Source: Dehalococcoidia bacterium
GTDB lineage: Bacteria; Chloroflexota; Dehalococcoidia; Tepidiformales; Tepidiformaceae
Length of the DNA stretch: 35,491 bases
Direction of reading: 5' to 3'
Assembly: GCA_020432045.1 (NCBI GenBank)
Contig: JAGQHB010000018.1
Coordinates: 1-35,491 of the forward strand
Within the stretch, counting starts at the first letter, position 1, and every line of letters begins with the position of its first letter. The position numbers were made by a program, and so were the translations under genes. The notes under the pieces were generated by a model that saw only the letters and a list, made by a program, of their open reading frames with translations, searched no databases and was not told the origin of the DNA. This document shows, piece by piece, positions 1 to 6,949 of this stretch.

Positions 1-6
1 ACCGCA

Positions 7-12
7 TATAAG
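7..12 (+). promoter_or_regulatory. -10 box for GNAT gene
   Basis: TATAAG lies 8 nt before the GTG start of the first gene. A transcript would begin at or next to the start codon, and no Shine-Dalgarno sequence is visible, so a leaderless mRNA is likely. The -35 region lies outside the window. Confidence 0.35.
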
Positions 13-20
13 CTCCCTCT

Positions 21-500
21 GTGACCAACGTCAGCGAGTCACGGGACCCCGCAGATCTCCCGCGCGTCCTGGATGTCCTGCGCCTTGCATTCGCGGACCA
101 TGCCGGGCGCGTTGACCCGCCCTCCGGCGTCGAACGCGAGACCGTCGCGTCTCTCCAGGCGAAGCTGGAGAAGGAAGTGCTCCTCGTGGCCCGGGACGAC
201 GGCGTTATTTCCGGCTGCATCTGGTGCCGCTCGCAGCCCGGCGGGAACTTCTACATCGGGCGCCTCGCCGTCGACCCCGCCTTCGGAGGCCGTGGGATCG
301 GCGCGGCGCTTCTCGATGCCTCAATCCAGCGCGCGCGTACCATGTCAGCGCCAGCCGTCGACCTCAACGTCCGGATCGAGCTTTCGGAAAACATCGCCAT
401 GTTCGAACGCCGCGGCTTCGTCATAGTCGCCTCCGAGTCCCATCCCGGCTTCGACCGACCGACGAACTACCGTATGCGGCTGCAGCTCGTGCAGCCGTGA
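21..500 (+). CDS. GNAT family N-acetyltransferase
   Basis: A 159-residue protein of the usual length for a single GNAT domain (acetyl-CoA-dependent N-acyl transfer; acceptor unknown). Motif A with the acetyl-CoA pyrophosphate loop is clear: RLAVDP followed by GGRGIG at residues 89-94, then a helix (AALLDASIQRAR). The C-terminal part has the usual FERRGF beta-bulge segment around residues 128-133. The start is GTG at 21, preceded by a TATAAG box and no ribosome binding site. The gene stands alone, with a 55-bp gap to the next gene on the same strand. The family is certain but the substrate cannot be told from the sequence. Confidence 0.85.
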   Translation: MTNVSESRDPADLPRVLDVLRLAFADHAGRVDPPSGVERETVASLQAKLEKEVLLVARDDGVISGCIWCRSQPGGNFYIGRLAVDPAFGGRGIGAALLDASIQRARTMSAPAVDLNVRIELSENIAMFERRGFVIVASESHPGFDRPTNYRMRLQLVQP

Positions 501-542
501 GCCAGCCCGCCCTTCTGGCTCCACGCCCGCTCCTGCCCGGCG

Positions 543-548
543 TACGAT
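543..548 (+). promoter_or_regulatory. -10 box for CoxG-like gene
   Basis: TACGAT ends 7 nt before the GTG start at 556 and no Shine-Dalgarno sequence is present. The arrangement is the same as at positions 7, 7800 and 12038, which suggests a leaderless transcript. Confidence 0.3.
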
Positions 549-555
549 TCCGTGC

Positions 556-1008
556 GTGTCCAGCACGACGGTCTCAGGTTTCCAGGACCTCGCCGCGCCC
601 GCGGCGGCCGCCTACCCCATCCTCCTCGACCCGGCCCAGATCAAGGATGCGATTCCCGGGTGCGACGAGTTCTGCGAGACCGCGCCCGAGCGCTATACGG
701 TACGCCTCTCCCTTAACGTCATCGCCTTCACAGCCACGGTCAGCGGCGAGGTCACGATCACCGATCAAGTCGAACCGGTGTCCTACCGTGTGCTCGTGAC
801 CGGCACAGGCTCGCTTGGCACGCTCAACATCGAAGCGCAGATGCATCTCACAGATATGCCCACGGGTAGCCGCCTCACGTACGATATCGACATCGAAGCC
901 CTCGGCCAGCTCGGCATGATGGCCGCCCCCGTCCTCAACCCTGCCGCAAAGATCATCCTCGGCCAGTTCATGGAGCGCGTCGCCGCACAGGTCGCGGCCG
1001 CAAACTAG
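556..1008 (+). CDS. CoxG-like SRPBCC family protein
   Basis: A 150-residue protein resembling the carbon monoxide dehydrogenase subunit G family (SRPBCC/START-like fold). Typical features are an N-terminal strand, AAAAYPILLDP in the position of the usual W..L.DP segment, then AIPGCDEF at about residues 33-40 (the family's IPGC signature). A C-terminal helix contains GQLGMMAAPVLNPAAK and ends in FMERVAAQV. CoxG proteins help recruit or mature molybdenum hydroxylases at the membrane, but none is encoded nearby, so this is probably one of the many orphan members with an unknown hydrophobic ligand. The start is GTG at 556. Confidence 0.75.
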   Translation: MSSTTVSGFQDLAAPAAAAYPILLDPAQIKDAIPGCDEFCETAPERYTVRLSLNVIAFTATVSGEVTITDQVEPVSYRVLVTGTGSLGTLNIEAQMHLTDMPTGSRLTYDIDIEALGQLGMMAAPVLNPAAKIILGQFMERVAAQVAAAN

Positions 1009-1034
1009 GGGTTTCAACGGCCGGTATGGCTCGG

Positions 1035-1040
1035 TACAAT
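1035..1040 (+). promoter_or_regulatory. -10 box for hypothetical gene
   Basis: GGTACAAT contains TACAAT, a 5/6 match to the sigma-70 consensus, 20 nt before the ATG at 1061. No convincing -35 is seen at 16-18 nt spacing. Confidence 0.35.
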
Positions 1041-1060
1041 CCGCCTGTAAGACCCGCCCT

Positions 1061-1420
1061 ATGACAGAAGTAAGCATCTCCTTCCCCTATGTCCTCAACG
1101 AACAGGGCCGCCCCATGATCTGGTTCGGCTCGTGGCTCGTCGGAGAAGACGGCGTCGAAGGCGAGTGGTTCCACAGCGACCGCGGCTCAGCCGAGATCCG
1201 TGTCGCTGCCCCTCCATCCGCTACCGGTGTCCGCATTCGCCGCTGGCCCAACGACGGCTTCGATGCCGAATACGCTGACGTCTTCGACCTCGCCGGTGCA
1301 GGGCTGATCGATGCCGGTGTGCTCGACTACGACCGCCGCCAGCGTTTCAGCCTGCTGAGCGAGCAGTTCAGCGACGAAAACCCCTGGGGCCGCGCCCGCG
1401 GCATTCCCGCACCCGTCTGA
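1061..1420 (+). CDS. hypothetical protein, 119 aa
   Basis: I do not recognise the family. The protein is acidic, beta-rich and soluble, with no signal peptide or membrane segment, and begins MTEVSISFPYVLNEQGRP. Its composition (many Trp, Asp, Gly and Phe) suggests a small beta-sandwich or barrel. It ends 24 nt before the amidohydrolase, on the same strand and with no terminator between them, so the two are probably co-transcribed. It may be an accessory protein of that enzyme, but this is inferred from position only. Confidence 0.65.
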   Translation: MTEVSISFPYVLNEQGRPMIWFGSWLVGEDGVEGEWFHSDRGSAEIRVAAPPSATGVRIRRWPNDGFDAEYADVFDLAGAGLIDAGVLDYDRRQRFSLLSEQFSDENPWGRARGIPAPV

Positions 1421-1444
1421 GCCCAACCAACACCGGAGGAATCT

Positions 1445-2713
1445 ATGAGCATCGCTGAAAAGTCGAACGTCGAGCAGATGTCCGCGCAGGAGCGGTCCGT
1501 CTACTTCAACCAGCACCGCTACGACACGCCCGGCCACGAGTCCTGGGAGCGCGTCGCTACGCCTGGCGCGGCCAACAAGTACCTCATGGTCTCCGCCGAC
1601 TGCCACATCAACGAGCCCCCGAACCTCTGGGTTGAGCGCATCGACGAGAAGTACCGCCACCGTCTCCCGCGCATCGAAGTCGATGCCCAGGGTGTGAAGT
1701 GGTCTGTCGTCGAAGGCTACAAGCCGACGAAGCTCCGCGACCTGAAGATGGAAGGCGAAGACCTCGAACGCTCCCAGGTCGGCAAGGCTGACCCCGAGGC
1801 ACGCCTCAAGGACCACGCCCGCGACGGCGTCGACGCGGAGATCATCTTCCCCAACCGCGGCCTCCAGATGTGGGCGACGCCCGACCCCGTGTTCTCCAAC
1901 GCCATGTGCAAGGTCTACAACGAATGGGCCTGGGAGACGCTTGGCGATTACAACGACCGCATCTCCGCCATGGCCTGCGTCGCCACCGGTGACATCGACG
2001 GCGCCATCGCCGAGATGGAGCGCACCGCCGCCCTCGGCTTCCGCGGCTTTAGCCTCCCCTGCAAGCCCACCTGGGGCCCCGGCCTGCAGACCGACCTGAA
2101 CTACAACGACCCCGAGTACGACCGTCTGTGGGCCTCTATCAACGACATCGGCAAGCCCATCACCTTCCACGTCTCAACGGGCAAGGACCCCCGCGGCGCC
2201 AGGGGAGCGGGCGGCGCGATCATCAACTACGTCATCCACTCGCTCGCCCCGACCGCCGAGCCGATCGTCCACCTCTGCTCGTCCGGCATCCTCGACCGCT
2301 ATCCGAACATCAAGTTCGCCAGCATCGAAGCCGGTATCGGCTGGGTCCCGTGGATGCTCCGGGCGATGGACGAAGCGTACGAACACCACCACTTCTGGGT
2401 GTTCCCCAAGCTCAGCAAGCTGCCCAGCGAATTCTGGCGCGAACACGGCATGGCCTCCTTCCAGGAAGACCCGCCAGGCATCGACCTTGTCCAGAGCTAC
2501 GGCCTCTCGGGCAACTTCATGTGGGCGAACGACTATCCGCACCACGAAGGCAGCTGGCCCCATAGCGCCGCCGCCATCGAGCGCACCATGGGCAACCTTA
2601 CCGACGGCGAGCGCGCCAACATCCTCGGTCTCAACGCCGCAAAGCTCTTCGGCTTCGACGTCGACAAGCTGATGGCCTACCGGGACCAGGCAACGGGAGC
2701 GGCCGCGGGCTAA
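1445..2713 (+). CDS. amidohydrolase family protein (metal-dependent)
   Basis: A 422-residue TIM-barrel hydrolase or decarboxylase of the Amidohydro_2 group (ACMSD/LigW/LigY-like). The metal-binding D-x-H lies at residues 52-54 (ADCHINEP), a further metal-ligand His at 242 (ITFHVSTG), and the catalytic/metal Asp at 363 (NDYPHHEG), just before the family's typical helix. FPNRG near 135 and IEAGIGWVPWML near 294-305 are also characteristic of this clade, which is common in aromatic and terpenoid catabolism. The start is secure: GGAGGA lies 6 nt before the ATG. A strong hairpin terminator follows. The exact substrate is unknown. Confidence 0.9.
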   Translation: MSIAEKSNVEQMSAQERSVYFNQHRYDTPGHESWERVATPGAANKYLMVSADCHINEPPNLWVERIDEKYRHRLPRIEVDAQGVKWSVVEGYKPTKLRDLKMEGEDLERSQVGKADPEARLKDHARDGVDAEIIFPNRGLQMWATPDPVFSNAMCKVYNEWAWETLGDYNDRISAMACVATGDIDGAIAEMERTAALGFRGFSLPCKPTWGPGLQTDLNYNDPEYDRLWASINDIGKPITFHVSTGKDPRGARGAGGAIINYVIHSLAPTAEPIVHLCSSGILDRYPNIKFASIEAGIGWVPWMLRAMDEAYEHHHFWVFPKLSKLPSEFWREHGMASFQEDPPGIDLVQSYGLSGNFMWANDYPHHEGSWPHSAAAIERTMGNLTDGERANILGLNAAKLFGFDVDKLMAYRDQATGAAAG

Positions 2714-2737
2714 GCCCCGTTACAGCAGCTACAACGC

Positions 2738-2770
2738 GAAGGCGGCCTCCCGAAAGGGGGGGCCGCCTTC
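2738..2770. terminator. strong stem-loop terminator
   Basis: The arm GAAGGCGGCC at 2738-2747 is the exact complement of GGCCGCCTTC at 2761-2770. The stem continues by three G-C pairs around a GAAAG loop. It lies 25 nt after the amidohydrolase stop codon and 20 nt from the end of the convergent SnoaL-like gene. It is followed by ATTGTT rather than a long T-run, and could act in both directions. Confidence 0.75.
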
Positions 2771-2790
2771 ATTGTTGGCTGACTGGTTGG

Positions 2791-3192
2791 CTAGCCTGGC
2801 TTATCCATCGCAATGTTTCGGGAGGCGATCTTCCATCCGTCGCCCGTCTTTGCGAGCACGTCGCTGTAGATGCCGCTCGCAATTGGCTTGGGACCGGCGG
2901 GATCCCCGACCTGAAAGGCCCCGAAATAGCAGGTCGCCGTTATGAGATCCGCTTCGGCGCCTACGACAAGGTTGGCTGGCCAGTGGCGCACGCTGTTGCC
3001 CATCTGGCCACGGAACCATGTGGCGAAGCCTTTGAGTGCCTCGCGCCCTGTGTAGTCGCCCATCTCGGTCTTTAGCACAGCGTCGTGCGTGAAGACATCC
3101 GCAAAGGCATCGGGCGAGCCAAGGTCAATTGCCTGGCTGTATTGCCCGTACAGCCGGTGGATCTCGGCATGATCGTCAGCGGTGAGTTGCAC
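2791..3192 (-). CDS. SnoaL-like / nuclear transport factor 2-like protein
   Basis: A 133-residue alpha+beta barrel protein of the NTF2/SnoaL-like superfamily. The N-terminal helix (DDHAEIHRLYGQYSQAIDLG) is followed by DAFADVFTHDAVLKT, the usual cone-shaped pocket segment, then YTGREALKGFATWF. The C-terminal sheet includes GIYSDVLAKTGDGWKIASRNI, a near-perfect match to the family's final beta-hairpin. Members range from isomerases and dehydratases to ligand-binding proteins, so the reaction cannot be assigned. The start is GTG at 3192, with AGGAGG 5 nt upstream, which decides it. It is convergent with the amidohydrolase. Confidence 0.85.
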   Translation of the reverse strand: MQLTADDHAEIHRLYGQYSQAIDLGSPDAFADVFTHDAVLKTEMGDYTGREALKGFATWFRGQMGNSVRHWPANLVVGAEADLITATCYFGAFQVGDPAGPKPIASGIYSDVLAKTGDGWKIASRNIAMDKPG

Positions 3193-3340
3193 GCTTGCCT
3201 CCTGGATCGAGTCCTGTCATGAGGGATAGACCGGAATATATACCGGGTCAATCAGCCCCATCAACAGGGAGTATGAATACACGATGTCACACGTGAGGTC
3301 TGCCCCCACCAGCTCCGCGTACCGCCAGTGACACGTCCCC

Positions 3341-3378
3341 CCGTTTGTCACTGATTCGCTTCCACGGTGGACAAACGG
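3341..3378. promoter_or_regulatory. 9-bp inverted repeat, possible operator
   Basis: CCGTTTGTC at 3341-3349 is mirrored exactly by GACAAACGG at 3370-3378 with a 20-nt centre. The centre ends in a second small perfect palindrome, TCCAC-G-GTGGA (3361-3371). It lies about 60 nt before the tiny exported-protein gene and about 150 nt before the start of the divergent SnoaL-like gene, the position of an operator or mRNA structure. Its function is inferred. Confidence 0.4.
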
Positions 3379-3437
3379 CGGCCCCATCCTGATCTGAAGC
3401 GTTGAGATCAACGCACCACCCCAGGAGGGAACGTCCC

Positions 3438-3629
3438 GTGAAGAAGCGACTTTCTATCTTTGTCCTGGCCGCAGCCATCGCCCTCGGCGGCATTGGCTTT
3501 TCCGGCGTAGACCAGGCCGCCGCGGGCGGCCCCGAAAAGGTTGATTCCCAGGAATCGACCATCATCCAATCGTTCAAAGACAAGGTCACTGAGCCGATCA
3601 TGCGTCTGCTCGGGAGCACCTGGTCTTAG
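3438..3629 (+). CDS. small exported protein, 63 aa
   Basis: The start chosen is GTG at 3438 because AGGAGG sits directly upstream at good spacing; an in-frame ATG at 3402 has no such site. The 63-residue product begins MKKRLSIFVLAAAIALGG, a textbook Sec signal peptide with likely cleavage near residue 29 (QAAA/GG). That leaves a secreted peptide of about 34 residues with a charged helix (QESTIIQSFKDKVTEPIMRLL). I recognise no family. The following hairpin closes a single-gene unit. An amphipathic mature peptide of this size could be a membrane-active or envelope-associated factor, but that is speculation. Confidence 0.6.
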   Translation: MKKRLSIFVLAAAIALGGIGFSGVDQAAAGGPEKVDSQESTIIQSFKDKVTEPIMRLLGSTWS

Positions 3630-3692
3630 CCATGTGTCCCCGCCGTCCGCATTCCGGCACTCTTCAGTAGCGCCGGACCAGCTAAGACTGAG

Positions 3693-3724
3693 GAGATGGC
3701 GCCGCGTCGGGCGGGCGCCATCTC
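3693..3724. terminator. stem-loop terminator
   Basis: GAGATGGCGCC at 3693-3703 pairs perfectly over 11 bp with GGCGCCATCTC at 3714-3724 around a 10-nt loop. TTCATTTC follows. It sits between the exported-protein gene and the end of the convergent nitroreductase gene and could serve both. Confidence 0.75.
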
Positions 3725-3741
3725 TTCATTTCCCGCTTGGC

Positions 3742-4371
3742 TCAGTCCCAGCCGTCCCAGCCAACGACCTCTTCAACGGGCTTGCGCCGCGTTGGGCCGA
3801 AGTTCCCGTCCGGGTAGCCAATCGGGATGAGCGCCACCGGGCGTGCCGCCTCCGGGATTCCCAGCAGCTCCCGCAGCATCCCGTCGATGCCCATGTTGAA
3901 CGTCGTCAGCACCGTCCCCAGCCCCAGCGCCCGTGCTGCCAGCAGCAGGTTCTGCACCGCCGGGTAGATCGACGATCCGCCCAGCAGCCGGTCCGACCCG
4001 CTCGTCAGGCAGGGGATGATCACCGCCGGCGCAGCGTCGATGTGATAGGCCAGCTCCAGCGCTCCCGTCAGCATCAGCCGCTTGCTCCTGTCGTCCGATT
4101 GCGCGCCGCTTTCGAAGTACGTGCGCATCGCCTCGTTCGACTGCAGGTGCGCCTTCAGTGCCTCGCTCATCGCCTTTCGCTTCGCAGCGTCCCGCACCAC
4201 GAGGAACCGCCACGGCTGCTGGTTGCTTCCGCTCGGGGCCTTTGTTGCCGCTTCCAGCACCCGAAGCAGGAGGTCGTCCGGCACCGGGTCCGGCTTGAAT
4301 CGGCGGATCGCCCGTTGCGTGTAGATCGCTTCGAAGAATGAATCGGTGCCCTCGCGGCTGCTCGTGTACAT
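3742..4371 (-). CDS. nitroreductase family protein
   Basis: A 209-residue FMN-dependent oxidoreductase of the nitroreductase superfamily. The N-terminal FMN phosphate-binding segment is IYTQRAIRRFKPDPVPD (RaxRxF pattern), followed by EAATKAPSGSNQQPWRFLVV, the classic APSGxNxQPW motif. The central region (PAVQNLLLAARALGLGTVLTT) and the C-terminal PIGYPDGNFGPTRRKPVEEVV are also diagnostic. The start is ATG at 4371, with GGAG 8 nt upstream and a TATACT box 32 nt upstream; a TTG 45 nt further upstream lies beyond that box and was rejected. Substrates of such enzymes include nitroaromatics, quinones and flavins and are not predictable here. Confidence 0.9.
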   Translation of the reverse strand: MYTSSREGTDSFFEAIYTQRAIRRFKPDPVPDDLLLRVLEAATKAPSGSNQQPWRFLVVRDAAKRKAMSEALKAHLQSNEAMRTYFESGAQSDDRSKRLMLTGALELAYHIDAAPAVIIPCLTSGSDRLLGGSSIYPAVQNLLLAARALGLGTVLTTFNMGIDGMLRELLGIPEAARPVALIPIGYPDGNFGPTRRKPVEEVVGWDGWD

Positions 4372-4402
4372 GCTGTGCTCCAGGAATCGAGATTGTGAGC
4401 CG

Positions 4403-4408
4403 AGTATA
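4403..4408 (-). promoter_or_regulatory. -10 box for nitroreductase
   Basis: TATACT on the minus strand, 32 nt before the chosen ATG. The same hexamer occurs before three other minus-strand genes in the window (9808, 11969 and 32930). Confidence 0.4.
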
Positions 4409-4442
4409 CGGGTCAATCCCGCGGGGAATTCGCACCCACTCC

Positions 4443-4472
4443 TTGCCCGCGCATCCGCCGCAGACGTATAAC
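4443..4472 (+). promoter_or_regulatory. sigma-70-type promoter for DUF4282 gene
   Basis: TTGCCC at 4443-4448 is followed after 18 nt by TATAAC at 4467-4472, 56 nt before the GTG start at 4529. It is moderately good on both hexamers. Confidence 0.35.
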
Positions 4473-4528
4473 CCGCCCCATAGCGGCCTCCACACCCAGA
4501 CCACGCGCCGCTACGAAGGATGGTTCCC

Positions 4529-5104
4529 GTGAGCTCTTCCGAAGTACCCCCCGGCTGGCGTCACGCCCAGGGCGACCCTCCCGGCACCGAACGCTACTGG
4601 GACGGTTCGCGCTGGCAGGGCGACCCGCGTCCCGTCGGCGGCTCCCAGGATCCTCCCGGCGGCGAGGCGTCATCAACGCCGCGCGCAGCTGACCCCTTCG
4701 CCGCTTCGGCCCGTCCGGCGGCGTCGAGTGGTGGACAACGCCCGGCGGCTCAGCCCGCCGCAGGTTCCGGCGGCGGCGGCCCTGGCATCCAGGCGCCGTT
4801 CACCTCGAACGATGCGAAGGGCTTCCTTTCCCGGCTCTTCGACCTTTCGTTCCAGTCCTTCATCACCACGAGCATCATCAAGGTGCTTTACGTCCTCTTT
4901 ATCATCTTCGCCGGTCTTGGAGCACTTTCGTTCATCGCCTTTGGGTTCGCGGCGAACGCCGGCGTAGGCGTGCTCATGCTGATCATCTCGCCCCTCGTCT
5001 TCCTGCTCTACGTGATCATGGCGCGCGTTTATCTGGAGATCGTCATCGTCCTCTTCCGTATCCATGACCAGACCGCCGAAACTGCCCGCAACACGCGCAA
5101 GTAG
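4529..5104 (+). CDS. DUF4282 membrane protein with DUF2510-like N-terminus
   Basis: A 191-residue protein in three parts. An N-terminal PPGW...RYWDGSRW segment (about residues 7-30) resembles the DUF2510 motif. A disordered Pro/Ala/Gly/Ser-rich linker follows to about residue 90. The C-terminal domain from SRLFDLSFQSFITTSIIKVLYVLFII has two long hydrophobic segments and ends in RVYLEIVIVLFRIHDQTAE, typical of DUF4282. It is probably an inner-membrane protein with a cytosolic tail, function unknown. GTG at 4529 is preferred because GAAGG ends 9 nt before it; an ATG at 4520 would directly abut that site. Confidence 0.8.
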   Translation: MSSSEVPPGWRHAQGDPPGTERYWDGSRWQGDPRPVGGSQDPPGGEASSTPRAADPFAASARPAASSGGQRPAAQPAAGSGGGGPGIQAPFTSNDAKGFLSRLFDLSFQSFITTSIIKVLYVLFIIFAGLGALSFIAFGFAANAGVGVLMLIISPLVFLLYVIMARVYLEIVIVLFRIHDQTAETARNTRK

Positions 5105-5147
5105 CTGCCGCTGCTAGCGGGTCAAGTCGATACTTCCCTATGGCGAA

Positions 5148-5164
5148 TGAATCGGTATGATTCA
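5148..5164 (+). promoter_or_regulatory. promoter -10 overlapped by palindrome
   Basis: TATGAT at 5156-5161, about 35 nt before the thiolase-like ATG, lies inside the perfect inverted repeat TGAATC-GGTAT-GATTCA. A regulator bound there would block the promoter. No strong -35 is visible. Confidence 0.4.
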
Positions 5165-5196
5165 CGCCTATCACACAAGGATGTTGAGGGAGGCCC

Positions 5197-6378
5197 ATGA
5201 CCGACCGTACGCTTCGCGGGAAGACCGCGATCGTCGGCGTCGGCGAGACCCGCTACTACAAGCGTGCCGCCGCACCCGACCCGGAGTTTAAGATGGTGCT
5301 CGAAGCCGTCCTCCTCGCTTGCGAGGACGCTGGCATCGACGTGAAGGACGTCGACGGGTTCGCATCGTATTCCAATGACAGAAACGATCCGCCTCGCCTT
5401 TCAGCCGCGCTCGGCTGCAAAGAGCTGAAGTTCAGCAACATGTTCTGGGGCGGTGGCGGAGGCGGTGGGTCAGGCGCCGTATCCAACGCGGCAGCTGCTG
5501 TCGCCACCGGCCTTGCCGACACGGTCGTCGTCTTCCGCGGGCTCGCGCAGGGCCAGTTCGGCCGCTTCGGCCAGGGCTCGACCGCGAACGTTGCCGCCGG
5601 TCCTGGTGCCTTCACGGCTCCTTACGGCCTGATGTCGCCGGCCCAGACCTTCGCCATGCGCGCCATGCGCTTCATGTGGGAGCACAACATCGGCCAGGAA
5701 GCCCTCCGTGCGCTCTCGCTGACCAGCTACGCACACGCCCAGCGAAACCCGCGCGCCGTGATGCACGGCCGCCCGCTGAGCGCCGAGGACTACGACAACT
5801 CCCGCTGGATCGTCGAGCCGTTCCACCTCTTCGACTGCTGCATGGAGAACGACGGTGCCGCCGCTGTCATCGTCACGTCGGCCGAGCGTGCCCGTGACCT
5901 CAAGCAGAAGCCGGCTTACATCCTCGGTGCCTCGCAGGGCTCGGATTACCGCCAGGCGGCCACGGCCCACAACTCCCCCGACTACCCGACCTCGAACTTC
6001 AAGACCGTCGCCAGGAACCTCTATGCCCAGGCCGGTATCGGCCCGAAGGACGTCGATGTCCTCCAGAGCTACGAGAACTTCACCGGTGGCGTCCTCATGT
6101 CGATGGTCGAGCACGGCTTCTGCAAGCCGGACGAGGTCAACGACTTCTTCACGCCCGAGAACTTCTACTTCGAAGGCGGCAAGCTTCCGCTCAACACCAG
6201 CGGCGGCAACCTGGCCGAGTGCTACATGCACGGTCTCGAACTCATCACCGAAGCGGTGAAGCAGATCCGTGGGACGTCGTTCTGCCAGGTGCCGAACGTG
6301 AACATCTCGATGGTCACATCTGGCCCAATGGTGCAACCCGTCTCCAACTCCATCTACAGCTCGGAGCCGAACCCGTGA
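5197..6378 (+). CDS. thiolase-like protein (SCP2-thiolase / lipid-transfer type)
   Basis: A 393-residue member of the SCP2-thiolase-like family in the thiolase superfamily. It starts with KTAIVGVGETRYYKR and has the glycine run FWGGGGGGG near residues 83-90 followed by SGAVSNAAAAVATGLADTVVV, the usual nucleophile-elbow region. The nucleophilic Cys expected there is absent. The C-terminal ...LNTSGGNLAECYMHGLELI retains the family's GGxLA...H motif with a modified GHP. It is therefore probably not a simple condensing thiolase; relatives act in steroid side-chain retro-aldol cleavage or bind acyl-CoA with a DUF35 partner. GGGAGG lies 4 nt before the ATG. The next gene overlaps its stop codon. 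Confidence 0.9.
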   Translation: MTDRTLRGKTAIVGVGETRYYKRAAAPDPEFKMVLEAVLLACEDAGIDVKDVDGFASYSNDRNDPPRLSAALGCKELKFSNMFWGGGGGGGSGAVSNAAAAVATGLADTVVVFRGLAQGQFGRFGQGSTANVAAGPGAFTAPYGLMSPAQTFAMRAMRFMWEHNIGQEALRALSLTSYAHAQRNPRAVMHGRPLSAEDYDNSRWIVEPFHLFDCCMENDGAAAVIVTSAERARDLKQKPAYILGASQGSDYRQAATAHNSPDYPTSNFKTVARNLYAQAGIGPKDVDVLQSYENFTGGVLMSMVEHGFCKPDEVNDFFTPENFYFEGGKLPLNTSGGNLAECYMHGLELITEAVKQIRGTSFCQVPNVNISMVTSGPMVQPVSNSIYSSEPNP

Positions 6379-6830
6379 CGAATGCGACGAAAGAAGCGTA
6401 CCTCCCGGCCGGTCTTCCGGCGCCGGCCCCCAGCTCCGAAGGCCTTGCCACCGAATTCTGGGACGGGACTCGTAAGCACGAGCTCTGGGTCCAGCGCTGC
6501 ACCAAGTGCCAGACCTGGCAGTGGGGCCCCGAGTGCTGCTGCCACAACTGCAACTCGTTCGACCTCACCTACGAGCAGGTCGCACCGACCGGCAAGATCT
6601 TTAGCTGGGAGCGTGCCTGGTACCCGGTGCACCCTGCGCTGAAGGACAAACTCCCCTACCTCACCGTGCTCATCGAACTGCCGCAGGCGGGCAACGTCCG
6701 TATGGTCGGCAACCTCCTCGGCGACCCGATGCAGCAGGTAAACATCGGATCAGATGTCGAAGCGGTCTTTGAAGACCACGACGATGCCAATCCGCCGTAC
6801 ACCCTCGTCCAGTGGATTGTGAAGTCCTGA
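6375..6830 (+). CDS. Zn-ribbon/OB-fold protein (DUF35), thiolase partner
   Basis: A 151-residue acyl-CoA-binding OB-fold protein with an N-terminal rubredoxin-like zinc ribbon: Cys42-x2-Cys45 and Cys56-x2-Cys59, the second pair preceded by two further cysteines (CCCHNC). The OB-fold follows from VAPTGKIFSWERAWYPVHP to the C-terminus. Start GTG at 6375 overlaps the TGA of the thiolase-like gene (GTGA), which implies translational coupling. Proteins of this family form heteromeric complexes with SCP2-thiolase-like enzymes (as in the Ltp2-DUF35 aldolase of steroid degradation), so the two are very likely subunits of one enzyme. The native substrate is unknown. Confidence 0.9.
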   Translation: MTNATKEAYLPAGLPAPAPSSEGLATEFWDGTRKHELWVQRCTKCQTWQWGPECCCHNCNSFDLTYEQVAPTGKIFSWERAWYPVHPALKDKLPYLTVLIELPQAGNVRMVGNLLGDPMQQVNIGSDVEAVFEDHDDANPPYTLVQWIVKS

Positions 6831-6858
6831 CGGACTGATCAGACAGGCAAGAGGGATT

Positions 6859-6886
6859 CGAGGCCCGGGGGAAACCCCGGGCCTCG
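6859..6886 (+). terminator. stem-loop terminator
   Basis: CGAGGCCCGGGG at 6859-6870 pairs perfectly over 12 bp with CCCCGGGCCTCG at 6875-6886 around a GAAA tetraloop, 28 nt after the DUF35 stop codon. There is no T-run, but stability is very high. Confidence 0.7.
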
Positions 6887-6919
6887 TGCATGAGTACTCG
6901 CCCCGGAACGGGCAGACCG

Positions 6920-6925
6920 TAGAAT
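6920..6925 (+). promoter_or_regulatory. -10 box for alpha/beta hydrolase
   Basis: TAGAAT, 24 nt before the GTG at 6950 and downstream of the terminator hairpin. No clear -35. Confidence 0.3.
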
Positions 6926-6949
6926 CACCCCAATCAATCCCGGGGGGGT

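Noticed and set aside
1187-2170. 327-codon open frame on the minus strand across the amidohydrolase
   Set aside because: It is the antisense shadow of a high-GC gene; the plus-strand frame shows clear metal-binding motifs and a ribosome site.
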